A stretch of DNA of 64,000 bases from Byssothecium circinans (lineage: Eukaryota > Ascomycota > Dothideomycetes > Pleosporales > Massarinaceae), in assembly GCA_010015675.1 (NCBI GenBank), contig ML977009.1:370853-434852 (forward strand), given 5' to 3'. Below, in pieces: positions 1-11,659 of this stretch (position 1 is the first letter of the stretch; each line of letters begins with the position of its first letter). Under the pieces are notes generated by a model. The model was not told where the DNA came from. It was given only the letters and a program-made list of their open reading frames with translations, and did not search any database. Position numbers and translations under genes: made by a program.

Positions 1-36
1 AGCTTTGTTATTAAGATAATACGGTTTGATTTTCCT

Positions 37-2380
37 TGCCAAGAAAAAGTGGCCGCTTCGGTGGGGTGGCCGCTTCGGTGGTGCTTTACGTTATAGAGAG
101 TCTCTAATAATAAATGTTAAAAGCCTTAGCAGCGCGTTAGAGGCTTTTAAATTAGCCTAAATAGTAAGCCTAAAGGGTAAGCTTAATTCTACCTTCTTAT
201 TAAATAAGTAATGGGTTTATTAGTTAAGCTATTTTATAATAAGTATAGTATTAGTATTACTAAGGAAAAGTAGCCACTTTAGTAGGGTAGCTACTTTAGT
301 AGTACTTTATATTATAGCGTATTAGAGGCTTATAAATTAGCCTAAATAGTAAGCTTAAAGGGTAAGCTTAATTCTGCCCTTTTATTAAATAAGTATTACG
401 TTTAGTAGTAGAGGCATTTTATAATAAGTATAGTATTAGTATTACTAAGAAAAAGTAGCTATCTTAGTAGTTTAGCTGTCTTAGTAGTAGAATATATTAT
501 TTAAAAATAGTAACTTAGGTATAATATAAAGTACTACTAAACTATATATACTACTAAACTACGTAGAATTCCTTAGCAATACTAACTTACTTAACTTTAT
601 TGCTATTATCGTCTATATTACTACTTGATATAATAAACTAAGTACTAGCCTCTAATTTAGAAGAACCCTCTTTATCTACTTAATATATTCTTACGTTATA
701 CCTAGCCTTACCGTAGTTGCTGTAGTAGCGAACACCTAGTTATTACACTTTATATTTACTCTCTACCTTTACCCTCTTATAGTTCTAAATAGTTCCTAAT
801 AGTTTAGAACTATTCTAGTTTACTATAGGACTATACTCTATAGTACTACCCTTCTAAAGATACTTATACTTACGTATTTTTTGCTTAGTTACTACTGTAA
901 GTTGCTGTTTAAGCTCTTTAATACGCGCCTTTATTAGCGCGCTACTATGCAGCATCAACTTAGCGCCTTTAACGAGCTGTAAAAGCTTACCCTAAGCTAT
1001 CTATAGTAACTAAGTAATAGAATCACGTACTAGCTTTAACTATAAGCTAAATTCGCGTATATTACTTAGTATTCTTAATTGCTATAGCGTCTCTAGTAGT
1101 AAGGGTCCTAGTAAGGTATATATATATATATATTAAGGTAATTAAGTACTACCTACGCATTTAGAGGGACTAGCCCTATTACCTTAAAGGCCTTTTAACA
1201 GTTCTAAACTATAAATACGCTTAAAAACGCGTTTTTAAAGGCTAGTAGGAACGCTTCCTTATTAACGTAAAAAATATATTAGCGCGCTAAGTTCTAAATA
1301 GTCTTAGAGTACTTGCGCTTAAGTAGTAAGAATAACACTATATCAAGCAGCTAAAGGATATATAATAAGTACGCAGGTATATAAAGCGTAATAATCTTAT
1401 TATCCTTATAATAATTCTTAAAATTCTAATTTAGGTAGCTTTCGTGGCTATCTAAAATTAGCAACTAATAGACGCTAATAGTTCTCGCCTTTATATGCGC
1501 GTTAAAGTGCTTTAACTATATAAGACTAAGCTTATTAGTTGTCTATCTATTCTCTAAGACTAAGAGCTTTTAATTACGTAGTATATTAGCTTCCTAGTAC
1601 TATAAAGAGATATAGACATATCCTTTATATATAATAAATAGTAGGGTAAATATACTATTTAAATATATACTCTAGATATCTATCACCTACTCCTTATCAC
1701 CTAGCTAAACAATAGTAGACCTTACTTACCTCTCTAAGCTAGTAACTACTTTTATAGAGCTAATAATACCTATCTAAAAGCTAGTCTTATTAAAGTTGTA
1801 GATATTATTATTATATATACTATACTTAATTTTAGTGTCCTCTATAAGCTTAAACTACGTGCTAACTACTTTAGGATCTTCCTATAGAGCCCTCTAATAG
1901 TCCTTTATATAGTTCTAGATAGTTTATAACTATTCTAAATAGTTTATAAACTATTTTACCTAGTTTTTGCTTACCCTCTCTCTACCCTGCTTAGCTAGTA
2001 GTTTATTCGCTATATCTAACACTTCGCCTAGCGTAGGCACGAATCCTTGCAAATTAAAGTTAAGGATATATTTAATAATTATCTTGTACTTAGTTAGGGA
2101 TAGTTTTAAATAGTTTAGAACTATTTCTACTTAAAAAGGTATTCCTTTAGCGCGTTTATTAAGGACTTAGTCTTTAACATTAAAGGCTTTAGCAGCGCGT
2201 TAGAGGCTTAGAAATTAGCCTCTATTATATATAGCAAGGGTAAGCTAAAGTCTACCTTCGTGTTAAAGTGCTTTAGTATAATAGTGTTAAGGCATTTTCG
2301 CATTAAAGATAGTGATAGTGTTGCCAAGGAATTCTGCGCGGTTTAGTAGTGTGCGTGGTTTAGTGGTGCTTTACGTTATA
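37..2380 (-). mobile_element. RIP-degraded pogo/Fot1-like DNA transposon remnant
   Basis: This stretch is very AT-rich, with dense stops in all frames, unlike the gene-bearing sequence after 2600. On the minus strand around 683-780 one frame still shows the ghost of a CCHC zinc knuckle as found at the C-terminus of many fungal pogo/Fot1 transposases: the spacing X2, X4, X4 is kept but each Cys and His is now Tyr, the change expected from C-to-T and G-to-A transitions. A GTGGCCGCTTCGG-type repeat at 48-95 reappears in degraded form at 273-315, 452-490 and 2330-2380, each followed by a CTTTACGTTATA-like string. The family assignment rests on the knuckle and on similarity in style to the terminal repeats of the pogo copies at 20791 and 54026. 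No catalytic triad was recovered, and the exact ends are uncertain. Confidence 0.55.
114..500. repeat. Degenerate direct repeats of about 185 bp
   Basis: A unit containing GCGTTAGAGGCTTTTAAATT, AAAGGGTAAGCTTAATTCT, a stretch ending TATAGTATTAGTATTACTAAG, then the GTGGCC-type motif, occurs at about 123-310 and again at about 317-500. A third relative lies at 2165-2380 at the far end of the AT-rich block. Differences between units are almost all C/T or G/A transitions. They look like subterminal repeats of the decayed transposon. Confidence 0.5.
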
Positions 2381-3020
2381 CTTAAGTATATCTAGTATTT
2401 AGTACTTTATATTATATTAATATATTATTAAGGGGACTTATTAGTAATAATCTATACTACTATATATATTAATCTAACTACTATTATTCTTAAAAAATAG
2501 TATATTTATTAAGAATAGAGGGCTTATTAACTACTATCGCCGTCGCGTCTCTTTTATACGTAAAAAACACAAGAAATCTAACTATTGCTAACGTTAAAGA
2601 CGCAGCCCCCCACTGCCGTTAGACAAAAGCAGCGGGGTGACTAGTGTGCATACTGCGGATTTACAAGAATCGAGAAATTACATTGCCGAGAAGTGGACTA
2701 GCGAGAACTTCATCAAAGCGCATGCATATGCATTGATCCAAGATATTAAGAAGGTACCAATCGTCACTAATACACAGATCGACTGATGCTGACACTAATA
2801 AGTAATCGCAGGTGCTAGTTACACCGAGAGCACTAAATGCATCTTAGGAAGCATTCCAGTCTCTTTGCTGCCCACCTACGTTCCATATCCCAAACTCATT
2901 CCCCACACGTCTATCAAGGCCGATACAAAGTCACGTGATTGTTCCTTGAGGAACGCGCTGTACCATATCTGACCCATCTACGTCGGTCAAGATTTCGAAA
3001 AAGAGGACGTTCACAATCTC
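2381..3020. other. Transition from AT-rich block to gene
   Basis: Base composition returns to normal after about 2590. An open stretch at about 2650-2750 looks coding-like (continuous plus-strand frame just before a GTACC site) and could be an upstream exon of the gene at 3021, followed by an intron to about 2809. No homology is recognised and no start was fixed. Nothing else is seen. Confidence 0.2.
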
Positions 3021-3407
3021 ATGACCAACATCACGAAGACCTTAAGGGATGAGACACCATCTACGTCGGAACTGCCCACGGACCAGCAAACCCAATTCAT
3101 CACGGTGTCCTCAGTCGCAACGCTAATTCGGGATCAAAAGGATACTTTATCTGCTTTCATGCAGAAGTTGAAAACCGCCAATCCCCAAGTTCTACTTGCC
3201 TTTCTCAACGGCGATGGGCTAAAACCATCTCAGTTTAGAGAAATCGAAGCCGCCATGTATCGATTAGGAGACCACGAACTCGGTGCCGTCACCGTATGCA
3301 CTAGCAAAAAGAATATTCGCCAGTTTATAGACCCACCGAATGGCCCGGGAACCTTCCCAGGGGACATTCGACGCAAATTCAAGTTCATGCAAGGGCACGG
3401 AAACTGA
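3021..3407 (+). CDS. Hypothetical protein, upstream half of an interrupted frame
   Basis: This 128-codon open frame begins MTNITKTLRD and ends at a TGA. I do not recognise the family. It has no signal peptide or membrane segment and is mixed polar in composition. The next ATG lies three bases after the stop in the same frame, and that frame continues for 325 more codons, so the two pieces very likely derive from one protein of about 455 residues. I looked for an intron removing the stop; the best candidate (about 3382-3427) would shift the frame, so I do not support it. Either a nonsense mutation, a sequencing error, or two genuinely separate cistrons would explain the arrangement. Confidence 0.4.
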   Translation: MTNITKTLRDETPSTSELPTDQQTQFITVSSVATLIRDQKDTLSAFMQKLKTANPQVLLAFLNGDGLKPSQFREIEAAMYRLGDHELGAVTVCTSKKNIRQFIDPPNGPGTFPGDIRRKFKFMQGHGN

Positions 3408-3410
3408 AAC

Positions 3411-4388
3411 ATGGAACCTATCGAAAAGCGTGTGAATGGAGTTCTCCCCAATGGGGACCTTATTGTCGTTGGCGCACACATCACATTCCCAACTTCGGAA
3501 TATGGAAAGTATCACCCGTCAGTTTCTTCTCTTGTCATGAGTAAAGGGAGAAAGACCCCTTTCATCTACATTTCTTCGGCACAGGTTCAACAAGCATCCC
3601 ATACGGTCTTCGACAACCAGAAGAAAAGCTCCAAGGCCCGCGATCGATTCAAAATCGACGGCCTCCAGGACCGCCTAACTGAGCTCTTCACCGACTGGAA
3701 GTTGCGCCATCCAAGCAAAGAACTAAACGCAGCGAAGCTCAAACCCCGACTCAGCTTCTACCGCGACTCCTACCGCGCCGTCGACGGAGAAACCTATCTT
3801 ACAGAAGCCAAGAAAATCACCGCCGCCTATGCCCACGTCTTCGGCGGAAAAGACGAGGAAGTTCCATTATCCTTTATCCTCTCCACCAGGCACACGCACG
3901 ACTACAAGATCGGAAAGAACCGCAAGTCCGAGGTACCGTTCCACTTCACGACGCAAAAATTCAGCAAAGAGCACACGGGAGGCTTTGGCGTTCACGTCGC
4001 CGACGACGATGCGGGGAAGTATCAGTACACAGTTGTGCAGAACAGTGACTTTTCGCAGGTGCAGTTGCAGAAATTGACGGCGACGCTTAATATGTCGCAT
4101 GATCTCTGCAGTTGTACGGCTATCGCGCTTCCGATCCATTTTGCGAGGAAGCTCGGGAAGCGCGTTATGGAATACTGCAATGGTATGGAGAAACTGGGCT
4201 CTGGTGGTGTTTCTGATGGAGACGCCGTGGCTGAGGGTTCTGATGCTGGGGATCGGGTTGAGAAGACGATTAAGCGCGTTAATGGCTTTTTGGAGGTGAA
4301 TGTTGATGGGACGAAGGTTCGTGGTGATGGGAAGGCGAAGACGCGTCCTTGGAATAAGGGGTTGGATGATCTCATGTTCTATCTTTGA
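3411..4388 (+). CDS. Hypothetical protein, downstream half of the same frame
   Basis: This 325-codon frame starts at ATGGAACC, three bases after the TGA at 3405-3407 and in phase with the preceding frame. The middle (from about residue 80 to 230) is a compact, charged, globular-looking region. The end is rich in Gly, Asp and Val and finishes with an aromatic stretch before TGA. No signal peptide, membrane helix or known catalytic motif is visible and I cannot name the family. The sequence is GC-normal and lacks the RIP pattern of the neighbouring block, so it is probably a native gene or a recent pseudogene. Confidence 0.5.
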   Translation: MEPIEKRVNGVLPNGDLIVVGAHITFPTSEYGKYHPSVSSLVMSKGRKTPFIYISSAQVQQASHTVFDNQKKSSKARDRFKIDGLQDRLTELFTDWKLRHPSKELNAAKLKPRLSFYRDSYRAVDGETYLTEAKKITAAYAHVFGGKDEEVPLSFILSTRHTHDYKIGKNRKSEVPFHFTTQKFSKEHTGGFGVHVADDDAGKYQYTVVQNSDFSQVQLQKLTATLNMSHDLCSCTAIALPIHFARKLGKRVMEYCNGMEKLGSGGVSDGDAVAEGSDAGDRVEKTIKRVNGFLEVNVDGTKVRGDGKAKTRPWNKGLDDLMFYL

Positions 4389-5267
4389 GCTTGCTTGGAG
4401 ATGGGCCTTCATTGCACTTCTTTTGGGGTTTTTCCAACTTGGAGTTGTGGGGTTTTGGGGTTATTCGGTTATCTCATATTTCTTGGCTTTTTCTCCCGTT
4501 AACGTTTTGATTTTAGTGTTTTACTGCTTGGTTCCTGCAGTTGAAATTTTTTCCCCTCCTACTTGTGGTATTCTTGATTTCTTAGTGTTAGGTTGGGATG
4601 TTTTCGGTGTTGCGTTCGGGGGTTTGGTTTACTTTCTTCAGTCCTTCCTTTCGTCACTAGCTGTAGTCACTCCTTCAATACAACAGTCACTCCTTTGTTT
4701 TTTATTCGCCTTAGAATTTTGCCTTTGATAGTGAGTCGTCAAGTTGTGGGCGTTCATTTTTTTAAGGGATACCTAGTAAGCTTTTCCTTTCACAAAAGCT
4801 TACCCGACGTTAAAACTTACAAACTCTCGTCGATAGAACCGTTGTACACAACATCCTGCCTCATCACAAAACGGCATTACCATCTAATATCCAGTACTGC
4901 AAATGGCTTATGAAGTTTTTGACAATTATGACTGGTCGTGGGACGATGAATTGGGAAGGCTCCGTTGGTTAATCTCAAGTAAACTACGTGGTTCTGTGTG
5001 TATGTATGTGTGCATAGCTGAAGTTTCTCCAGCAACTGGGTTTGCCGCAGAAATAAGAGTTATCTCCGAATAAAATATTCCAATAGGTCATCACAAACCA
5101 TGATAGCATTACTCGATCTCTGGAAATAAGCTTGCTCCTTTTACCACAGATCTTCTTGAAGGGTGAGGAACGGGGGGCTCCATATGATGAGACCTGCTCC
5201 CTAATTATATATGCATCCATCCTGCCAGCATATTTTCAATCACTCTTGTGACCATGCCATTCAACAA
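4389..5267. other. Intergenic, no gene supported
   Basis: T-rich downstream sequence with short overlapping open frames on both strands. None has a recognisable domain, splice structure or convincing codon pattern. Confidence 0.5.
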
Positions 5268-6731
5268 TCATGTCGCAGCCTGTCCAAGGGACCATTGACT
5301 TAGAGGAGAAATGGGCGACATAGTGGATCTTTCATCGTCTCCCTCCTGCTTTTTCCGTCCGGCACTTTCCTCTCCTCTCTTCAAGATAGTCTCAGAGATA
5401 GGACTGATCGTCTCCTTCCCCAATATCGCTCCGTCCGTATCTCCAATATCTTCAACCTTCACTGCCGCCCCCTCGCTAAGCTCCACCTGCTTCCCTCCCT
5501 CTATGTTTCCAGTATCTTCGGCCTTCTTTGCAGCGCTTTCCCCAAGCTCCACCGGTTTCGCAGTATCCGCCAGCTCGTGGACCGGCTCGCTCGCAACTTG
5601 TGGAAGGAATTTATGCTTTGGGATATCGTCGGCGGGTAGCTCGGGCTTTCGCGTTGGTGGGGGTAGGTCTTCTCCATCGTGAGAATGGCGCGCTCGGGCA
5701 TGTCTTCGGAGTACGAAAAGGACGAGAGTGATAGCGGATACGAGTAACAGGCCACCTATACCTACTCCGACGCCGATTCCAATTTTTGAAGAGGTAGTAA
5801 GTCCGCCGGTTGTGGGGGCGAGAGTATTGCTCGTTGGGAGAGAGTTTGAAGGCACTGCCGAAGGCTTTGGTGGGGATGATGCGATGCTCGTAGATGTAGT
5901 CGAATTGTATGTAACGGTGATTGCTAGGATAGCAAGATGCTGAAAGAAAGTTGCTGTCGTTGAATATTTCCCACTTGCAACTTCTGCTGCGTCCGTAAGG
6001 GGAATTCTACCGGAACCAGTCCATTCATAAGCTAAGCGAGTGGTAAGCTACTTTCGCTACATTCAACTCGTCTCTAACATGCTTCAGCAATCAGATTAGG
6101 AATCAAAACTTACTACAGGAGTCCAGAGAAACTGTTGTCGTTCCTGTGTATTTGCTTGTGCTTATGTACTCGACATATTGAATTGAGTGCATATTAAGTA
6201 ATCGTCCAGCACTGTCACGAAGTGTTAGAGAGAAGAAACCTCAGCATGCACGAACAAAACTTACCTTGGACAGCACCATTCCGTTGTCACAGTACCAGTT
6301 TCAGCCCTTTTCATTCTTGAGAAAGCCTGTGGACACGGTCCTCCGCTATACAAAAGCGAGCATGATGAAGGACCGGGGAGACACTTGTCGAAATCAGTCG
6401 ATGTCTCTGTGAGGGGAATTCTGTTTCCCTCTCCATCATATTGGAATGGGAAGAATCGAGAAAAACCAATGTAGGTAGTGCCAGAAACGGTGAAGCTACT
6501 CCCGCCTCGTAATGACCAGCAAAAATCTGTATTGAAAGAAAAGGTATCTGGAATGGAACAATCGGTCGGTACATATTTAGGGGAAAATCTAACTGTAGAA
6601 GGCGGACTCGTCGTCTGGGACTGTGTCAAGGTAGAAAACGACGATGATGTGGATGTAGCAATAGAATCAGAGAGTACTCGCACTACAGGGGCTTTGGCGG
6701 AGTATTTGAGATCACACAGAGTCGGTAGCAT
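5268..6731 (-). CDS. Serine/threonine-rich single-pass membrane protein (Mid2-like architecture)
   Basis: Three exons fit one frame: 6731-6265, 6211-6114 and 6031-5268, with GTAAGT donors and CAG/TAG acceptors. The ectodomain is Ser/Thr-rich with paired cysteines, including a GPCPQAF segment and a CCPS pair spanning the first splice. This spacing is common in fungal secreted or surface serine-rich proteins. The third exon carries a SGRIPLTDA segment, a Ser/Pro/Thr linker, one Gly/Val-rich transmembrane helix (SSKIGIGVGVGIGGLLLV onward), a basic stop-transfer RRHARAR, and an acidic Glu/Lys-rich cytoplasmic tail of roughly 140 residues. The likely role is a cell-wall sensor or surface anchor, by analogy only. 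The chosen ATG gives no clear signal peptide, so a further upstream exon may exist. Overlapping antisense frames were judged shadows. Confidence 0.7.
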
Positions 6732-8887
6732 AGTTGGAAAGAGTGTGTTTCGTCTTTGAGGTAAGGAGAAGTGGTTTGCACTTTAAGAGGTAAAGGGAGG
6801 GGCTTTTCTTCGATTTCGTCATACACTGTGTCATCATCGTTAAGCGCCTGCTAATAAGATACTGAGGTTGGTAGCGGTACACAACTTGCGCGTCTGGGGT
6901 CCTTGAGTTTTGATCAGTTGAGCTGGTCAATGCAGTGTAACGTGGTTCAGTTTCAATAAACTCTGTGCGAGAAAGGGTTCCACTGTGTCGGCACTAGTTG
7001 TATTTGACCAGCATGATGAGATGATATGGTACTCGTGAGAAATTTTGCTTTTCGTAAAAGCGGTTGGTATGCAAATTCTATTCTTTTGTATATACCATTC
7101 TGTAGGGTTCTACGGATGAAGGCGGGTTCCGAAGATCAAGTGCGACCAGTCTCCAGTACACGACTTCAGAGTCGGTGTGCTTGAACCACGGTACACTTGG
7201 CCAGAGTACAACTAATGCAGGTAGAAAGTACGAGCTCAACAAACTGAATACCAACGCTCCACTTGTCGTGCAAACGGTCTGTATTCACATTTCTCCACTG
7301 CAAAGGACTAGCAATTAAAGACGTAGTGTAGAACTGAGAAAGCTTTTTAGCTTTGACCATGGCTACACTAAGGCGTAGTTCAAGAACAGGTCCCTCATGT
7401 ATCATCTTATGCGCGGTTCATCGTCTTTCGTCCTTCCGATCTACAAGAACACGCTGGAAAAATCGAATCTAGGCTGCGTTAGTCGTTATTGGTGCACATG
7501 TTGCCCACGTAGCGCCGAACACGACTGAAAATAGCCCATCTGTCTCCGCACTGGTAGTCAGCCAAAGCAAGGTCCCAGCCCATTTCTCAGCGACGGCACA
7601 GCTACAGGAACCTTCCGTAAAGGTCACGAAGGGCGAAAAAGAACTCCAGAAGCATACCGTTTGTGGAAGAATAGCCTTAATGATACTATCTTTGACTTTG
7701 ACTCAGATATCGCTCCTTGGATTGTTTAGAGCCCTTGGTCATTGTGGGGGATATGTTGTTGTTTCTTGGCGCTGTGGGTTCTTCTATGAATGTTTCCTAT
7801 CCTTTCTTAAGCAGCTTACTTTGGGATGTGGCTCTATTATGATGTTTCTAGTTTGCGGGTATGTCTCTGCGAGTTTGTTTCTGCATAACTTTTGCGATTG
7901 CTTTTTGGTGACATTATTCCCAGGACCAGATAATACATCCTTTTTTGGCATAGTTGGTCAGTCAGCGCGCAGCGAACAGGATCCAGGACATTGTTCCCGG
8001 TACCACATTGACGCGATGTCACGGAACCACGCGATGTAGATACATGTGATCCGAATTCTGAACCAGGTTCCCCACGAGTCGGTGATCCTAAGGATCACGG
8101 ACGTAAAAAACCTTTATTTTCTCCTTTGTTGCCTTGAAGTGCTCTGAGCGTCACCAACAAAGTAATGTTGGTAGGGTTGCGCCTCTATATGGCGGTGTGC
8201 GGGCCCCAAAAGGCAAATTTTCATGTCGCCAATGCCTCCAAGCAGTTTGCCCCGAGCAGTGTGCAGTACCAAAGGGCTCGCCTTACACGATCAAAATTCA
8301 TTACCAGAATCTACCGTATGAGCATGAAAAGTATTATTGGGTCCTCCAGGTATCAATTGGAGAGTAAACCTGAACCGGCATATGAGAACAGTGAGTATAT
8401 CTCACTCGTAATCAATGCATGATATTGCTATAGAAGAAGATAATTGGTACATAACTACTATGATTCTCACGTCTCAATAGCGTATAATATTCCGAATTGG
8501 ATTATGCATCGAATTAATACAGCCTTTTTAATATTATTAGTTTAAATTATAGTTACATGGTATGGGATTCAGAAGAGAAGGAAGAAAGCGATGAGTAAAC
8601 GAGTTAAGGTTGGATTTGTATTCTATAGCATTATGATGTAAAATTAACCTGACCTCCAACGTTAGGCATAATGCCGCAATATCAATTCTTGTTCATTACT
8701 GAACCAACAAACGCGCATGTGTTGGACAGCAGAGCACTGAGAGCACGTGAGAAAAGGACCCATTGTGTGTGGAGCTGAGGTGCTCAGGAGAAGCGACTAT
8801 ATAGGCAGTGGCCGAGGCTAGACCAGATGAGGAGACTGAACCGTGCGGAACTGTTCGGTACTGCTCAGTCCAACAGTATATGACATA
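6732..8887. other. Long intergenic region, no gene supported
   Basis: About 2.1 kb with only short unlinked open frames. No RNA gene fold, repeat or known domain was recognised. It separates two minus-strand genes. Confidence 0.5.
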
Positions 8888-10611
8888 TTATTTCGCTTTC
8901 GTTTTCGTCACTAACAAAAAGACTGTGAGGACTAGCGTGAGTCCACCAGCACAAATGATCAGAATATAGCTCTTCGCCATGCTATGCACGATAGCGTGAA
9001 TGACGCGAGACTTTGTTTCCTGATCGAGCTTGTCAAGATATTCCTTCCCTACACCGGAAACGATACTCAGAAGCGGAGCATCTGGAGGCAAGATCATGCC
9101 CAGCGCAACCTTTGCCCGATTGAGGAAGACCGAGTTTGCGATACTCAGTGTGATGGCTGGCGCTGCAAGCTGGGCCCAAGTGATGAGGCCAACGGCTGCG
9201 GGTATCTGGGATGGGCTTACGAACTCTTGAGCGGCGTTGAACGGCATTTGGATGAATGCCCCGGTTCCGCTCCCGATTAAGATGCTGTATCCGTAAATCT
9301 TGGAGGTAGATGTGTTTTCATCGACGGTATACATGAGCGCTCCGCCGGCAAGGACTAGCGCTCCTCCGTAGAAGAACCATGGCATCCAGTGCCCGCGGAA
9401 ACTGACAAGCGCACCGCAGGCCATAACAGTCGCGACCATCGCGACGATGAATGGGAGAAGATGGACACCGGCCATGAGCGGAGACTCGTTGCGAACGTAT
9501 TGGAAACTATGGAATGGATTAGTCTAGCACTGGCTCTATTTCGGTGGTTATGGGACTTACTATAATGGTATGAAATAACAAGGCAGGAAGCACGACGTTG
9601 CAGAGAACGTCTCGTTGAGAAAGATGATAAGTATACTCCAATTTTTCATCATTGCTAGCGGAAAGACTCGATCCTCCACCAAGGCGCCGGAACTCTGCTG
9701 CGTAATGAACATGAGGAGCAGAAAGCCAGACACTACAAAGAGTGCAATGATCTGGGCCGAGTTCCAAGAGTAGGTAAGCCCGCCAAAGCACATGGCAAGT
9801 GTGAGGGTAGTTGTGGTACCGGCAAGCAACGTGAATCCGACAAGATCGATGTTCCTTAGACGGGTCCAGACGTCGGTGCCAGGGCGAGGGTCTTTCGATG
9901 GAATAAGAACGAGATAGACTGGTGCAAACAGGGCACCGATGAATAGGTTGATGTAGAATCCATATCGCCATGTCGCACTAGATTCGGCGAAAGCCCCTCC
10001 AATAACTGGCCCAAGCACGGTGCCCGCACCCCATGTTAGACCTGGAATGCCCATATACAGAGCGCGCTCTTGCTCAGTAGTGGTGAGTGAGAGCAATGTC
10101 AGCACACCGGTATACATGCCACTTCCACCGATTCCGCATATCGTGCGTCCAGCAATCAAGGCTTCGATGTTTGGAGCGGCACCACACAATGCGGATCCGG
10201 CTTCAAAGGTGACGATGCAAGTGATGAAAACCCATTTCGCATTGAATTGGCCATATACCTGACCCCTAATTCCAAGGCGTCAGTCAACATAGTGAAGAGC
10301 ATTTTTAGGACGTGCATCACTTACCAGGACAGCACGGTAGCAGCTGCACCTAGGAAGAAAGCCACTGAGTTGTATGCGAGCTTCTCGATTGACTGAAACT
10401 CGCGAACGAATGTGGCTTGGATGTCGGCTACAATAGTGCCGTCCAAGCCCCAGAGGAAAGTGACGGAGATCAGAGAAACGACGACTAATGACCATTTGAT
10501 ACCATGGATATCACGTGGAGGCGGTGGGCTCGTCGCATCGTTATTCACCTCGATGTCGTTAGACGAATGCTTCTGACTTAGGCTGGAAACGTCGACTTTG
10601 TTTGATGACAT
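8888..10611 (-). CDS. MFS drug:H+ antiporter-like transporter (DHA2, 14-helix type)
   Basis: Exons 10611-10325, 10265-9561 and 9506-8888 join in frame into a 536-residue protein; both introns are short (59 and 54 nt) with GTAAGT donors and TAG acceptors. A polar N-terminus with a PPPP run is followed by helix 1 with the WGLDGTIVAD segment typical of this superfamily, then GRTICGIGGSG (motif C region neighbourhood), GPVIGGAFAE (antiporter motif C) and the WRYGFYINLFIG segment characteristic of fungal multidrug/toxin exporters. About 14 hydrophobic helices are present, placing it in the DHA2 family that exports drugs and secondary metabolites across the plasma membrane. The substrate cannot be read from sequence. 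A P450 gene lies 4 kb downstream on the other strand beyond a transposon cluster, so the two may once have been neighbours. Confidence 0.88.
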
Positions 10612-10764
10612 ATTTCCTAGGCGTAGGGAATGAACGTGTTTTCTAAAGAAGAGACGTATGAGGAAATTTTTGCGCGGTGATTATTATCATGAAGATTGGA
10701 GTTCGGACGCAGGAGTGTGTAGGTGTTTGGTTAATTGCATCAAGGCTCTTTCCGGTTATTGAGA

Positions 10765-11264
10765 TGCCAACGTCACTATGGTCGAAAATCCCTACTTTAG
10801 GGGCTCTTTTATTACACCCTATTTTATGGGCAATTTTTTGCCGTTTTTAGGGGTTAAAAATAAGCCCTAGAGCGGTTATTTTAAGCTAGCCTACCTACCC
10901 CTCTACCCGCCCCTACCTCTACCTTCTCCCTCTACACCTACTCGCTGCTCTCTTAAGCAAATACACGCCTAGGACAAAATCTTAGGTTTACTTAGGTTTA
11001 GCTAATAAAAATTAAAAAATGTTGTAATTCTAGCTAGCTATAGCTCTAGCGAGAAAATAGCTTAGCAACAAACACAAGTAATTATATAGAGAAAAGATAA
11101 GAGCTTTTTTATTTTTCCCCTACATAAAAAATAAATAAATTAGGGTGTTATTCCCCTATTTTAGGGGCTTAGGTATCCCTATTTTAGGGGCTTAACACCC
11201 TAAAATAGGGGCTCGCTCCCTAAAATAGGGGTATTTTAGGGAAATTGAGGTCATAGTGGTCTGC
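10765..11264. mobile_element. MITE-like non-autonomous element with TAGGGG-rich arms
   Basis: The left end reads CACTATGGTCGAAAATCCCT and the right end, reverse-complemented, CACTATGACCTCAATTTCCCT, so the ends are imperfect inverted repeats. Both arms carry several copies of CCCTATTTTAGGGGC-like palindromic modules: two on the left (about 10790-10830) and four on the right (about 11145-11240). The interior is AT-rich and pyrimidine-rich and encodes nothing. Size (roughly 490 bp) and structure fit a miniature inverted-repeat element. A clear target-site duplication was not seen. Confidence 0.6.
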
Positions 11265-11659
11265 AAACATGACATCAGTTCATATTATCTATCTCATATA
11301 AGGCCGAATGTAAAACTTAAATGTGTGTTGTCGTACTCAGACGCAGCCCAAAGCACATGTAGAATGAGGGGTATACACCTATTGCGGCGATAAAGGGCCG
11401 TGGGCTACTAGAAAGTTGGTCGTGAACCTTGCCGGAAACGGGCCGAATTTTAATTGTACGAATTTGAGCGTACGGTATGGAAGGAATTTCTCAAATTTTT
11501 AAGGGCCTGTTTGGTAGCGTCCCGGACCGTCAAACCTTATTTTGAGCCGCTCTCGGCACTTGGAATCAATTCGCATTATTGTGGTTTGTGAGCCAACCAT
11601 TTTGATAGCGGAAGAGTCGGGACCTAAGGTGTGATAGAAACCCTGCCTCCATGTCGTCA
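11265..11659. other. Intergenic spacer between MITE and Tc1 element
   Basis: No open frame or repeat of note. Confidence 0.4.

Noticed and set aside
3382..3427. 46-nt intron removing the TGA at 3405
   Set aside because: The donor is weak and removal shifts the reading frame.
4300..4728. 142-codon hydrophobic frame after the gene at 3411
   Set aside because: It overlaps that gene in another frame and is a T-rich translation artefact.
7140..7200. tRNA-like stretch
   Set aside because: I could not form a cloverleaf with a proper T-loop; no tRNA was found anywhere in the window by eye.
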